64,000 bases of DNA from Thermoproteus sp. (GTDB lineage Archaea > Thermoproteota > Thermoprotei > Thermoproteales > Thermoproteaceae): positions 1,849,824-1,913,823 of the forward strand of contig JAWARJ010000001.1 of assembly GCA_038893495.1 (NCBI GenBank). Reading direction: 5' to 3'. The notes beneath the pieces are model-generated. The model was not told the DNA's origin. It saw only the letters and a list, made by a program, of their open reading frames with translations, and ran no database searches. How positions within the stretch are numbered: the first letter of the stretch is position 1; every line of letters starts with the position of its first letter. Below are positions 32,133 to 43,375 of this stretch, one piece after another. The translations under genes were made by a program, and so were the position numbers.

Positions 32133-32172
32133 GCCACGTGATGTAAGTGCTATAAAAAGCTCTCCGCCGAGA

Positions 32173-33093
32173 CTAGCCGACTAGTTGTAGTATGTATTCC
32201 TCCTTCTTGAACTTGACGAGATCTTCGTAGCGCTGGCCAATTCCGAGGAAATAGATAGGCCTCTTGAGCACGTAAAGGAAGGTGAGGATAGAGCCGCCCT
32301 TAGGGTACGAGTCGACTTTAGTCGCAATGGTGCCGTCTATCCTAACGTACTTGCTGTAATATCTCGCAATCTCTAACGCCTCGTTGCCGAGCTGAGCGTC
32401 AAAGACGAAAATTGAAAAGTGGGGCTCGGCTACGCGCTGGATCTTCGAGAGCTCCTCCATTAGGTTCTTGTCGGTGTGCATCCTCCCCGCCGTATCGATT
32501 AACACCAGGGGGATCCCCTTAGATCTGGCATGTTGAATCGCGTCGTAAGCCACCGAAGCGGGGTCGGAGCCGTATTTGCCCCCTATGACCCTCAGGCCGA
32601 GCCTCCTTCCATGTTCCTCTAGTTGTTCGCGCGCCCCAGCCCTGAAGGTGTCGGCGGCCGCTAACACGCTCTGTATGCCCTTAGACTTAAAGAGGAGTGC
32701 TATTTTAGCAAGGGTGGTCGTCTTGCCGTAGCCGTTGGGGCCTAGAAACATCAAAACAACGGGCCTCGTCTCCTCCAGCGTCTTGACCACTTCCGCCTCG
32801 AAATCCACGTCGGGTACATCCGAGACTATGGAGAGGAGGGCGTCGACCACCGCCTTCTTGACCGCCGACTCTCTATCGCCGAATCTGGGTACCTTGAGGC
32901 CTACCAGCTTGGCGCGAAGCGCCGACGTTATGGCGTCGACGACGTCTACAGCCACATCGCTTTCCACTAAGTCTAGGTACAAATCGTCTATCAGTTCCGA
33001 TACCTCCTTCTCGCTCAGCGTGTCTTCCTTGATAGCGGAAGTCAGAGAATTTACAAATTTAGAGAAGGTCTTTCTAAGTTTGTCGAACATCAA
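32173..33093 (-). CDS. ftsY: Signal recognition particle receptor FtsY
   Basis: 306-residue SRP receptor GTPase: short N domain, then G domain with GPNGYGKTTTLAKIA, DTFRAGAREQLEEH, DTAGRMHTDKNLMEEL and GGSILTFLYVLKRPIYFLGIGQRYEDL. P-loop is GPNGYGKTT where GxNGxGKTT is expected, so intact. Overlaps prefoldin by 4 nt. Confidence 0.96.
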   Translation of the reverse strand: MMFDKLRKTFSKFVNSLTSAIKEDTLSEKEVSELIDDLYLDLVESDVAVDVVDAITSALRAKLVGLKVPRFGDRESAVKKAVVDALLSIVSDVPDVDFEAEVVKTLEETRPVVLMFLGPNGYGKTTTLAKIALLFKSKGIQSVLAAADTFRAGAREQLEEHGRRLGLRVIGGKYGSDPASVAYDAIQHARSKGIPLVLIDTAGRMHTDKNLMEELSKIQRVAEPHFSIFVFDAQLGNEALEIARYYSKYVRIDGTIATKVDSYPKGGSILTFLYVLKRPIYFLGIGQRYEDLVKFKKEEYILQLVG

Positions 33094-33503
33094 CTAATAA
33101 CGCCTAGTTGCTCCAAGACGTCGCGTATTTGGGCCGCCCTCTCGCCGAGCTTGGCGAGATTAGACTCTAGGTTGTTCTTCACGTTGTTGAGCTCCTCTAG
33201 CCTCTCGTTGAGGATGCGCTCGGCGTTCTGTCTATCCAGAAAGGCGTAGTAGCTGGCGCCTAGAGGCGTCAAGACCTCGGACTGGTCTACCGACGCCTTT
33301 AAATAGACGCCGGCGCCTATATGGACGTAGCGCTCGGCCTCTTGGCCTAACGACTTCAACCCGTCGAGCGCAGTCCTGAGCTCCTCTATCGAGTCGTTTA
33401 CGAGAGAGAGCTGGGCCTGGAGGCTCGCTATAAGTTCCGACAGTAATTGATATTCGTCTACAAGCCGCGCTACGTCCTCTCTAGTGATGGTTCTGGCCGA
33501 CAT
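33090..33503 (-). CDS. pfdA: Prefoldin alpha subunit
   Basis: 137 residues with two long coiled coils joined by the beta hairpin VHIGAGVYLKASVDQSEVLTPLGASYYAF. It forms the hexameric chaperone with beta subunits and hands unfolded proteins to the thermosome. Overlaps LX by 1 nt and ftsY by 4 nt. Confidence 0.93.
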   Translation of the reverse strand: MSARTITREDVARLVDEYQLLSELIASLQAQLSLVNDSIEELRTALDGLKSLGQEAERYVHIGAGVYLKASVDQSEVLTPLGASYYAFLDRQNAERILNERLEELNNVKNNLESNLAKLGERAAQIRDVLEQLGVIS

Positions 33504-33751
33504 TAGTACGTCACAAGTCTGTCTATATATGCGAACGCCTTTATGTTGTCGGGGGCCTTGTCGAGAGGCGCCTCTTCGACCTTCTCTATCTGTATTTGAT
33601 ATCGCTTCGCCTTGTGGCGGCTTCCGATAAGTTCGTACGCTTTCTCCACGGCGTCTCTAGGCTTTACGGCGCGCACATATAGCTTGAACTTCATGGTCCC
33701 GCTCTGTAGCTTAGCCCTACCCGATATTAAGTACACCTTTATCTCAGCCAC
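33503..33751 (-). CDS. rplX: Ribosomal protein L18Ae (LX)
   Basis: 82 residues; the archaeal LX protein related to eukaryotic L20/L18a (KVYLISGRAKLQSGTMKFKLYVRAVKPRDAVEKAYELIGSRHKAKR). Lies between aIF6 and prefoldin, the usual place. Confidence 0.92.
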   Translation of the reverse strand: MAEIKVYLISGRAKLQSGTMKFKLYVRAVKPRDAVEKAYELIGSRHKAKRYQIQIEKVEEAPLDKAPDNIKAFAYIDRLVTY

Positions 33752-33785
33752 GCTGAGGGAAGAAAACCCGCTATAAAGTTTTCCG

Positions 33786-34451
33786 CTACTTGAATAGTGT
33801 CGACAATATGCGCATTATTTCGGCTCCGGTGGTCTCCCAACCCACCAGAGCGCCATTGTCGTTAGCCACCATGCCGCCCCTCAGAAACGAACGGCCTCTA
33901 TTCACGGTCCCGACGTCTGCATGTACGCCTAGATATCTCTCCAGTTTCTTCAAGTCGCTATCTGTGGCGTCTGGAGCTACGAGCACTCCGCGGGAGTTCG
34001 CAACCGCGATGGATCCCACCAGCGGGGACCCCGCTAGGGAGTCCACAAAGACCTCTACGCCCAGCACGTCCCCCACAATTTTTCTATTCTCGGGCTCCAG
34101 TATGGGCGAAACTACGGCGGCTTTATTGTTGGCTACTATCAGATTCGCTATGGCCGTATATTTAGTCTGCAGGACGCCCAAATTGAGGCCTAGCCCCTTC
34201 AATATGTTTATCTCCTCCTCAAGGGCTATGTTGGGCACCAATATGCCGTTGTCGTTCATCACTACAAATATCCCCAAGAGGGGGGACTTCGCGACGGTTG
34301 TCCTGACCACAGCGCCGCCGAGGACGTTTTTAACCTCATCGTCTATCTTCTCGGGGACGTCCGGCGGCACCAAGGCCATTTTGTTGTTGGCCACGATGTA
34401 GACGCCCACCGACGAGGAGCCGAACACCTTAACTGGAACGACGTCGGCCAT
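33786..34451 (-). CDS. eif6: Translation factor aIF6
   Basis: 221-residue anti-association factor that binds the large subunit. Its five-fold pentein repeat shows as recurring N-N/D-x-G/A-x-x-V/L-P/A segments (VANNKMALVPPDV, MNDNGILVPNIA, VANNKAAVVSPI, VANSRGVLVAPDA, VANDNGALVGWET). First gene of the long minus-strand operon; TATA GCTTATATAAACC at 34467-34480. Confidence 0.95.
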   Translation of the reverse strand: MADVVPVKVFGSSSVGVYIVANNKMALVPPDVPEKIDDEVKNVLGGAVVRTTVAKSPLLGIFVVMNDNGILVPNIALEEEINILKGLGLNLGVLQTKYTAIANLIVANNKAAVVSPILEPENRKIVGDVLGVEVFVDSLAGSPLVGSIAVANSRGVLVAPDATDSDLKKLERYLGVHADVGTVNRGRSFLRGGMVANDNGALVGWETTGAEIMRILSTLFK

Positions 34452-34524
34452 GACTATACATATTCCGGTTTATATAAGCGATCTGCGGGGTCAACATATA
34501 AAAACCAAGGGGCGTTTTGGTGCC

Positions 34525-34868
34525 ATGAGCGATTGGGCCGTCCTCACCATAATCTTCTTGTTGATTTTAGGTCTGACCCTACTGGCCGTATACGCTATAT
34601 ACCTCATAGCCCCCCAAGCGCCCACTGAAGCCAAAAGGCGGAGATATGAGGCGGGCAACCCGCCCCAAGGCGAGGCGAAGTCGCGTCTGGCCATGCAGTA
34701 TTTCGGCTATGTGTTGATGTTGGTGACGCTTGAGCCGTTGATCGCAGTCCCCATAGTGTATTTCGCCATAAGTCCCTCCTACGCGTCCGCCATATATCTG
34801 CTAGTTGTCGTCGTGCTGATAGTACTGGCGGCGATATACGCCTACGCGCATAGCAGAGATATAAAGAA

Positions 34869-34884
<16 letters not shown>
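34525..34884 (+). CDS. nuoA: NuoA-like subunit of respiratory complex I (isolated gene)
   Basis: 119 residues, three membrane helices, with the signature loop RRYEAGNPPQGEAKSRLAMQYFGYVL; the helix after it has LEP where many homologs have an Asp/Glu-containing FDVE-like sequence. The start at ATG 34525 is 26 nt after ATATAAAAAC. No other nuo gene is next to it, so it would have to join subunits encoded elsewhere. Overlaps the next gene by 16 nt. Confidence 0.85.
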
Positions 34885-37378
<2,494 letters not shown>

Positions 37379-37400
37379 ACGAGGCAACAGCTACTTATAA

Positions 37401-37457
37401 GTCTTCAGTTCTTAAAGGAATCTTCACCTGTCTAGGGGGTGAAGCCTCATCACAAAC
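37401..37457 (-). ncRNA. Box C/D guide sRNA with two 16S rRNA guides
   Basis: Read on the minus strand: GUUU stem, box C GUGAUGA (37447-37453), 12-nt guide GGCUUCACCCCC, D' UAGA, 4-nt spacer, C' UGAAGA, 12-nt guide UUCCUUUAAGAA, box D CUGA (37405-37408), AGAC stem; GUUU pairs with AGAC. Total 57 nt with ideal spacing. The D guide complements CUUAAAGGAA of the conserved 16S segment near E. coli position 915, and the D' guide complements GGGGUGAAGUC (one G-U) near 1490. The fifth-nucleotide rule predicts 2'-O-methylation at positions equivalent to U912 and G1489 (E. coli numbers). A/T-rich CAAATTTTTAAG (37473-37484) upstream could be its promoter. rRNA sequences are from memory, so a check against the host 16S is needed. 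Confidence 0.85.
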
Positions 37458-37622
37458 GCTAGGGGGCCTTCACTTAAAAATTTGTTTATGGGATCAAGTC
37501 GCCTATCCGCGGAGGCTACACGCACGTCTAGGCCTCGTCGATCTCGACGAGGCAGCCGTACGTCAAACCATAGGTCTTGCGTTCCTCCGAAAACTTTAAA
37601 AGTAGGCCGGTCGTTGACGGCG

Positions 37623-37787
37623 ATGGGCAAAGTCAGACCGCCTAAAGAGAGGAAATTCGGGAGGGGGGCTCTTAGATGTCAGAGGTGCGGCACGAGAGAG
37701 GCGATAATTCGTAAATATGGCTTGATGCTTTGTAGGAGGTGTTTCCGCGAGGTCGCCGAGGAGTTGGGGTTTAGGCGGTACTACTAA
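37623..37787 (+). CDS. rps14: Ribosomal protein S14 (zinc type)
   Basis: 54 residues with zinc pairs CQRC and CRRC. ATG 37623 is 26 nt after ACTTTAAAAGT; the longer frame from 37482 is upstream DNA. Followed by S8. In many archaea L5 precedes S14; here the upstream neighbour is an sRNA and pyrG. Confidence 0.96.
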   Translation: MGKVRPPKERKFGRGALRCQRCGTREAIIRKYGLMLCRRCFREVAEELGFRRYY

Positions 37788-37816
37788 ATTTAAATAGGGT
37801 GTCTTAAAGCGTCAAC

Positions 37817-38203
37817 ATGCTCGACGTGCTCTCCAACGCGCTCGTCTCGATAAAAAACGCCGAGGCTGTGGGCAAGAGCCAAGTGACAATATGGCCGGTG
37901 AGCAAATTAGTCTATTATGTATTGAGGGTGCTTCAGAGACATGGCTATGTGGGCGAGATCGAATATATAGACGACGGGAGGGGAGGGAAGTATATAGTGA
38001 AGCTTTTAGGTAAAATAAACGACATAGGGCCGATAAAGCCGAGATATTCAGTCAAATGGAGAGAGATATCGGAGTGGGAGCAGAAATTCCTTCCGGCTAG
38101 ACAGATAGGCATCTTGGTGATATCTACGCCTCAAGGCGTCATGTCGCACGTAGAAGCCAAGGAGAAGAGGACTGGAGGGGTCCTCCTCGCCTACGTCTAC
38201 TGA
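37817..38203 (+). CDS. rps8: Ribosomal protein S8
   Basis: 128 residues; binds the central domain of 16S r[24 protein letters not shown] at the start and [26 protein letters not shown] at the end are diagnostic. It has its own TATA (AATTTAAATAG, about 37786-37797). L6, the usual next gene, is missing here. Confidence 0.96.
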   Translation: MLDVLSNALVSIKNAEAVGKSQVTIWPVSKLVYYVLRVLQRHGYVGEIEYIDDGRGGKYIVKLLGKINDIGPIKPRYSVKWREISEWEQKFLPARQIGILVISTPQGVMSHVEAKEKRTGGVLLAYVY

Positions 38204-38694
38204 CAGGGATTTTCGAGGGGAAGGACCAGAGGGCCTATCGCCCTGTAGGCTCCTCTTAGATATGCGAGGGCGGTCAAGGCGGCCGCCACCGCGTCCAAGT
38301 GGTCTCTAGTGGGCGGCTTGTACCTCTCGGTAAGTTCTTCCGGCTTTAGCCCCATGGCCTTTATGGACGTCCTTGGATGTACCTCTATAGCGTTTCCCAA
38401 CATTTGGGCCAGCCTAATCCCCCTTTCGGTCAGCGCGGCCATGGGGCCCAGCAACGGGGGCAGGAGCCTGTAGCCTAACCTCCTGAGCTCCCTCTCCACG
38501 TCTCTAAGCCATTTCCCCTCCTCCGGCTTAGACAGAGGGGCGTCTATGGCGACTACGAGAGGCCTATACGACGACAGCACCTCAACTATGTCCTCCAGCT
38601 CCAAAGCTGAGAGATATGCGACGACGCTACATCCGTCCATTACGGCAATCGCGCTAGGTCTCGTCACCGCCAGATCAACGCCAGCGACCCGCAT
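38197..38694 (-). CDS. DUF429-like predicted RNase H-fold protein
   Basis: 165 residues with an RNase H/RuvC-like opening ([19 protein letters not shown]), a second acidic position in VVAIDAPLS, and a C-terminal [17 protein letters not shown] acidic helix, as in DUF429 predicted nucleases. The three Asp residues suggest two-metal hydrolysis. Function unknown. Divergent from the recombinase, convergent with S8 (7-nt overlap). Confidence 0.65.
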   Translation of the reverse strand: MRVAGVDLAVTRPSAIAVMDGCSVVAYLSALELEDIVEVLSSYRPLVVAIDAPLSKPEEGKWLRDVERELRRLGYRLLPPLLGPMAALTERGIRLAQMLGNAIEVHPRTSIKAMGLKPEELTERYKPPTRDHLDAVAAALTALAYLRGAYRAIGPLVLPLENPCQ

Positions 38695-38713
38695 GCGTAA
38701 TACAGAACAGTAG

Positions 38714-38725
38714 TGAAAAATATCT
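38714..38725. promoter_or_regulatory. Single TATA element between DUF429-like and recombinase genes
   Basis: GAAAAATATCTC in the 47-nt gap between starts at 38694 (minus) and 38742 (plus), about 23-25 nt from each; no other TATA-like sequence is in the gap. Confidence 0.5.
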
Positions 38726-38741
38726 CTCCGCCTCAGCTAGA

Positions 38742-39503
38742 GTGATCCCGGCTGTCGCCTACATCCGCGTCTCCACTGAGGAGCAAGATCCCGAAAACCA
38801 GAAGGCGTATCTAGAGAAGTGGGCCCCCGCACACGGGCTCTCCATATTGCGCCACTACGTCGACGCTGGGGTGTCGGGCGCCACGGAGCCCTGGTCGAGG
38901 CCGGCCTTCAGGAGGCTCATGGAGGAAGTCTCGTCTCTAGAGCCCAGGCCGAAGGTTCTATTGGTCTACGAGGTGTCTAGGCTCGTGAGGTCCTTCCAGG
39001 AGCTGTTTCAACTGTTGGACGTAGTTGAGAACAAGCTGGGTCTCGTGGTGGTCTCGGCCTCGGAGCGGGAGCAGGCGCTACAGACTCTCGATGGGGTCTA
39101 CCGCCAGTTCCTCCGCGCGGTCTTGGCCTTTGTGGCGACCATGGAGAGGGAGTTCATTAGGCAGAGGACTAAGGCCGCCCTGGAGAGGGCCAAGGCCGCC
39201 GGCCGGATAAAAAATGTAGCCGAAAGGTTGCCGCCAGACGTCGTCGAGAAGATAGTCCAGATGAGGGCCGCAGGGGCGTCGTTGAGAGAAATCGGAAGGG
39301 CCTTCGGCCTCTCCACATATGAAGTCAGGAGGGTCCTATCTGCCGCTGGCGCCTACAGGCCCACAGACCACACCTGCCCCCGTTGCTTCTCGCGCCTAAA
39401 GGTAGTAGAGAGGAGCGTGAAGATCGACGGAGGTGTCTACAAGGTGGTAGAGCGGCTTTATTGCCCCAACTGCGGCTACGAGGAGGTGGCAGAACGTACC
39501 TAG
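38742..39503 (+). CDS. Serine recombinase (resolvase family) with zinc ribbon
   Basis: 253 residues. N-terminal resolvase domain with the catalytic Ser in YIRVSTEEQDPENQ and Arg/Glu residues in YEVSRLVRSFQELF and MEREFIRQRTKAAL; helix-turn-helix around RAAGASLREIGRAFGLSTYEVRRVL (about 182-206); C-terminal zinc ribbon CPRC...CPNC. It cuts and rejoins DNA via a 5'-phosphoserine link. GTG start 24 nt after the TATA element. No transposon ends or TnpB gene are nearby, so it could be domesticated, or the trace of an integrated element. Confidence 0.87.
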   Translation: MIPAVAYIRVSTEEQDPENQKAYLEKWAPAHGLSILRHYVDAGVSGATEPWSRPAFRRLMEEVSSLEPRPKVLLVYEVSRLVRSFQELFQLLDVVENKLGLVVVSASEREQALQTLDGVYRQFLRAVLAFVATMEREFIRQRTKAALERAKAAGRIKNVAERLPPDVVEKIVQMRAAGASLREIGRAFGLSTYEVRRVLSAAGAYRPTDHTCPRCFSRLKVVERSVKIDGGVYKVVERLYCPNCGYEEVAERT

Positions 39504-40042
39504 CAGATCTTCTCTATGTATTTACTGATGTCGTGTCCCCTCTTTTTGAACTCGCGCAGATCCTCCCAACGGCTCCAGGGATAGGAGATCCAGACCCATT
39601 CGGCGACTTTCTCCACATAATAATCCGGCGCGAAGCTACTAGTGGACTTCACGTGCAACACAGCAGTTTTGACTTCAGAGACCCCCATGACGTTTAGCAG
39701 ATCTACAATTAGTTTTAGAGTGGCGCCCGTGTCTGCGACCTCATCGACCACCAACACCTTCTTACCGCCTATTACGCTGGGCTCTACGCCGTGGTATAAA
39801 ATGGGCCTTTCGGCTCTCCGCTCGGCGACTGCCCAGTACTTCACGGCCGCGGTGACTATATTGTCGACGTCCAGCACGTCGCTAATTATCCTCGCGGGCA
39901 CCAAGCCGCCGCGAGATATAGCCAGTATAATCTCCGGCTTAAAGCCGCTTTCAAGTATCTTTCTCCCCAAGGCCTCCGACATCCCTATGGCCTCGGGCCA
40001 AGATATGAAGCGGACCTTGATCCCGCCCACCTCAACATCCAT
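39500..40042 (-). CDS. Purine phosphoribosyltransferase
   Basis: 180 residues with the type I PRTase fingerprint VLVVDEVADTGATLKLIVDLL and the PPi loop ISRGGLVPARI. It transfers phosphoribose from PRPP to a purine base (hypoxanthine/xanthine-type most likely; not adenine APRT-like). TATA CGTTATAAAGCC (40061-40072). Overlaps the recombinase end by 4 nt, convergent. Confidence 0.85.
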   Translation of the reverse strand: MDVEVGGIKVRFISWPEAIGMSEALGRKILESGFKPEIILAISRGGLVPARIISDVLDVDNIVTAAVKYWAVAERRAERPILYHGVEPSVIGGKKVLVVDEVADTGATLKLIVDLLNVMGVSEVKTAVLHVKSTSSFAPDYYVEKVAEWVWISYPWSRWEDLREFKKRGHDISKYIEKIC

Positions 40043-40106
40043 AGGGTGTTTAACTCAAGGCTTTATAACGTATGGAGAGCTTAAATACCCCATTTCTCTT
40101 AAGGGC

Positions 40107-40619
40107 GTGTCGCGTCCCAGGAGAGAGCTGCCGGCAGAGCTGGAGGCCGCGTTAAGGCTGAGACTAAAAATGGAAAGGAAAATGCCGGAGTTCGTCAGAA
40201 TAGACCAATGGCGTTATGTAAGGATAGAAGATTCTGGCTGGAGGAAGCCGCGAAGTCTCGACAACAAGATTAGACAACAGAGGAAGGGATATCCGCCCAA
40301 GGTCAAGACGGGCTATAGGAAGCCGGCAATTGCGAGGGGCCTACATCCAAGCGGTTTCGTTGAGGCTTTAGTATATAGGCCGGAAGACCTAGACGCATTA
40401 GACCCCAAAGTCCACGCCGTGAGGATAGCGAGTAGCGTAGGCCTCAAGAAGAGGTTGGAGATATTGAAGAAGGCGGAGGAGAAGGGCTTTTACGTCTTGA
40501 ACCCCGGGAAGAAGGCACTAGAGTCCTTGAAGCGCACAGAGGCGACAGCTCAACAGCAAACGACAGAACAAAAAGCGGAGCAAAAAGAGGGAGAAAAGGA
40601 TAAAACTAGTGCCCAGTAG
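40107..40619 (+). CDS. rpl32e: Ribosomal protein L32e
   Basis: 170 residues. Core MPEFVRIDQWRYVRIEDSGWRKPRSLDNKIRQQRKG is diagnostic. Ends in a 35-residue Gln/Glu/Lys-rich tail (about residues 136-170). GTG 40107 is 26 nt after CTTAAATAC; the longer frame from 39642 overlaps the PRTase gene. First of L32e-L19e-L18. Confidence 0.94.
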   Translation: MSRPRRELPAELEAALRLRLKMERKMPEFVRIDQWRYVRIEDSGWRKPRSLDNKIRQQRKGYPPKVKTGYRKPAIARGLHPSGFVEALVYRPEDLDALDPKVHAVRIASSVGLKKRLEILKKAEEKGFYVLNPGKKALESLKRTEATAQQQTTEQKAEQKEGEKDKTSAQ

Positions 40620-40625
40620 GGGGTC

Positions 40626-41069
40626 ATGGTCGACGTCAAGAGGCTAGCCGCCGAGATTCTCGGCGTAGGCGAGAGCAGAGTGAAGATATCGCCTGAGGCG
40701 CAAGATAGGGCCGCCGAGGCTGTCACTAGGGAGGACGTAAAGGCCCTAATAGCTGAGGGGCTCATTTGGGCTGAGCATAAGAGGGGCGTCAGCAGAGGGC
40801 GGTGGAGAGAAAAACACGCCAAGAAGAAGGCGGGGCGCAGGAGAGGCCACGGTAGCAAGAAGGGACCTAGGGCCGACGAGGAGGAAATCTGGAAGAACAA
40901 AGTGAGGGCTCTGAGACGCTTCCTAAATACGCTCAAGAGGAGAGGCCTCATCGAGCCCGCCACGTGGCGCATGCTCTATAGGATGGTTAAGGGCAATTAT
41001 TTCCGCGACTTGAGACACCTAAAGACCTACATAAACGAACACAACTTAGCAAAGGAGAAGGTTAGGTAG
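40626..41069 (+). CDS. rpl19e: Ribosomal protein L19e
   Basis: 147 residues, strongly basic; the typical KRGVSRGRWREKHAKKKAGRRRGHGSKKG stretch bridges to the small subunit. Between L32e (6-nt gap) and L18 (3-nt gap). Confidence 0.96.
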   Translation: MVDVKRLAAEILGVGESRVKISPEAQDRAAEAVTREDVKALIAEGLIWAEHKRGVSRGRWREKHAKKKAGRRRGHGSKKGPRADEEEIWKNKVRALRRFLNTLKRRGLIEPATWRMLYRMVKGNYFRDLRHLKTYINEHNLAKEKVR

Positions 41070-41072
41070 GAT

Positions 41073-41684
41073 ATGGCGAGGACTGGCAGATACAAAGTGC
41101 CGTTTAGGAGGCGCCGCATGGGCGTCACTAATTATCGCAAGCGGAGGAAGATGATAAAGAGCAGGCTCCCGAGGCTTGTGGTGCGCAAGACCAATAAACA
41201 CATAATCGCCCAGATAGTAGTCGCGAAGCCGCAGGGAGATGAGACCGTGGTGGGGCTCGACACTAGATATCTGGCAAAATTCGGATGGAAGGGAGATGAG
41301 AACAACACCAGCGCTGCCTACCTGCTGGGACTCGCCTTAGGCTATAAGGCCCTGGCCAAGGGAGTTAAGCGGGCTATATTGGATATAGGCCTACATAGGC
41401 CCGTCCCACAATCTAGAGTCTTCGCGGTGCTTAAGGGCGCGCTCGACGCGGGGCTCGAGGTGCCTCACGACGAGGAGATACTGCCCGAAGACGAGAGAAT
41501 TTCGGGCTCGCACATAGCCGAATACGCAAAGGAGTTGAGGTCCAGTAATGAAGAGGAATACAAGAGGCGCTTCTCTAGATACCTTGCGCGGGGCCTGGCG
41601 CCTGAAGACTTGCCGAAACATTTCGAGGAGGTTAAAAACAAAATAATAGAAAGCCTTTCTAAACTCCTCAAGGTAGAGGCCTAA
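41073..41684 (+). CDS. rpl18: Ribosomal protein L18
   Basis: 203 residues; binds 5S r[44 protein letters not shown] and [15 protein letters not shown] are diagnostic. In most archaea S5-L30-L15 follow; here the cluster stops and SQR follows. Confidence 0.96.
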   Translation: MARTGRYKVPFRRRRMGVTNYRKRRKMIKSRLPRLVVRKTNKHIIAQIVVAKPQGDETVVGLDTRYLAKFGWKGDENNTSAAYLLGLALGYKALAKGVKRAILDIGLHRPVPQSRVFAVLKGALDAGLEVPHDEEILPEDERISGSHIAEYAKELRSSNEEEYKRRFSRYLARGLAPEDLPKHFEEVKNKIIESLSKLLKVEA

Positions 41685-41747
41685 ACATAAAGATACATTC
41701 TCATAAACGAGAAAGCAATACTTAAATATAAACGCGACGAGGCCCCC

Positions 41748-42917
41748 ATGCCCAAAAAAGTATTGATTCTAGGCGGAGGCGTCGGCGGCGTCGTGGCGGC
41801 TAAGAGGATAGCTGAAAGGACGCGCGGCCGCGCCGACGTTGAGGTGACGCTCATAAGCGACACAGACTACTACTTGTTGCCTCCCCTCCTGGTGAATATA
41901 GCGCTCAGCGACATATCGCCGCAACAAGCCATGTTGCCCCTCTCTAGGTTTTCATATCGCGGCGTCAAGACCGTCAAGGCCGTCGTGAAGAAGGTAGACC
42001 CCGACAATAGGACCGTCGAGACGGACCAGGGCAAGTTCCAGTACGACTACCTGATCGCGAGTCTGGGCGTCGACTTCGACTTCAAGACTTACAATCTGGA
42101 GGCGGGGTTCCATAACTATACGCTCGACGGAGCGCTTAAATTTAAAGACAGCTTGGCTAACTTCAGGGGTGGAAGCGTTGTGATCTACGTCCCCGAGCCT
42201 GTCTATAGGTGCGGCGTCTATCCCTTCGAGATAGCAGGGCAACTAGACGCCATATTCAGAAAGAGGGGCATAAGGAACAAGGTCGACATAACCTTGATAC
42301 ATCCCTTCAGGCGCCCAATAGAGCCCCTAGGCCCCGAGGCCGTTAAGATAACTGAAGAAACCTTCGCCGCAAAGGGGATAAAATACATCGGCGGAGTGAC
42401 CCAGCCGGGCCCTGTCGACGACAAGACAAAGACTGTGACTATAGGCGGCGAGAAGATAAAATACGACCTGCTGGTCGTGGTGCCCCCCGCAAGGCTCCCC
42501 AAGCCCTTCGATGGCACCCCTCTAGCGGCCAGCTTCCCCAACGGCGTGTGGACCCCCATCAACGTACTTACGGGGAGGAGCGTCAAGTACGACGACGTGT
42601 ACCTCCCCGGCGAGCACTCAATGCCGGCGATAGGGCTCCCCACGGCCGGCGTGCCTGTACACTTCACGGCCATGACCAGCGCTAATATGGTAGCAGGCGA
42701 GATCTTGGGCGAGCCGGTAGATCCGGCTCAGATAAACGCGATGACATGCGCCATGGACTACGGAGAATTTGGCATGATGTTTAACTGCGACATAAAACTG
42801 GACTTAACAAACAACAAGGCGGCGTGGATGGGGAGCTGCTACAGCATTCTGAAGTCGCCTCTAGGTAAGTTAATAAAAGACCTGTTCTACAAAACATGGC
42901 TGGCAACTACGATATGA
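41748..42917 (+). CDS. sqr: Sulfide:quinone oxidoreductase-like flavoprotein
   Basis: 389 residues, FAD-dependent pyridine nucleotide-disulfide fold: GGGVGGVVAAKRIAE at the N-terminus, SLGVDF, then Cys in PVYRCGVYPFEIAGQ (typical SQR position) and others in MTCAMDYGEFGMMFNCDI near the end. Oxidises sulfide and passes electrons to quinone at the membrane. TATA CTTAAATATAAA (41718-41730). Coupled to a DUF1641 gene by ATGA overlap, the standard SQR neighbour. Confidence 0.85.
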   Translation: MPKKVLILGGGVGGVVAAKRIAERTRGRADVEVTLISDTDYYLLPPLLVNIALSDISPQQAMLPLSRFSYRGVKTVKAVVKKVDPDNRTVETDQGKFQYDYLIASLGVDFDFKTYNLEAGFHNYTLDGALKFKDSLANFRGGSVVIYVPEPVYRCGVYPFEIAGQLDAIFRKRGIRNKVDITLIHPFRRPIEPLGPEAVKITEETFAAKGIKYIGGVTQPGPVDDKTKTVTIGGEKIKYDLLVVVPPARLPKPFDGTPLAASFPNGVWTPINVLTGRSVKYDDVYLPGEHSMPAIGLPTAGVPVHFTAMTSANMVAGEILGEPVDPAQINAMTCAMDYGEFGMMFNCDIKLDLTNNKAAWMGSCYSILKSPLGKLIKDLFYKTWLATTI

Positions 42918-43375
42918 GCACCCAAATCACGCCCCAAGCCGAACAGAAGCTCGCCGAGCTGTTGAAGACTCTAGCAGAGAACGCCGACGAGCTACAAAAA
43001 CTCGTAGAACAACTAATAGAGCTAAAGAGGACTGGAGTTCTCGACGCATTGATGATAGTAGTAAACCGCTTCGAAGAGCTCATACACTATCTCTTCCAAG
43101 ACCCAGCGGTATTCCGCCTCCTATCCATCGGCGTAGACGGCACATTGGGGGCCATGTCGAAGCTGGAGACACCCGATATACTCAACATAAAGGCGACAAT
43201 GCAAGAGCTGTTAGTCAGACTGGGCAAAAACGCCACCCCGGACGCCATAGTGAACCCCAAGCCGGTCAAGGGCATTTGGGGCCTGCTTAACGCTCTAAAC
43301 GACCCAGACGTGCAGAGAGGGCTCGGCGTAGCCTTTGAACTGCTAAGGATATTAGGGAGACAGCCACAACGCTAA
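42914..43375 (+). CDS. DUF1641 protein, SQR partner
   Basis: 153 residues from ATG 42914 (ATGA overlap with the SQR stop). Helical, with LQKLVEQLIELKRTGVLDALMIVVNRFEELIHYLFQDP and GIWGLLNALNDPDVQRGLGVAFELLRILG, the DUF1641 pattern. Commonly linked to SQR genes and thought to help membrane or complex attachment; not proven. Confidence 0.85.
   Translation: MSTQITPQAEQKLAELLKTLAENADELQKLVEQLIELKRTGVLDALMIVVNRFEELIHYLFQDPAVFRLLSIGVDGTLGAMSKLETPDILNIKATMQELLVRLGKNATPDAIVNPKPVKGIWGLLNALNDPDVQRGLGVAFELLRILGRQPQR

Noticed and set aside
37482-37622. N-terminal extension of rps14
   Set aside because: S14 starts at 37623 with a well-placed TATA box; the added residues are unlike S14.
39642-40106. N-terminal extension of L32e
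   Set aside because: Antisense to the PRTase gene; the L32e core begins after GTG 40107.
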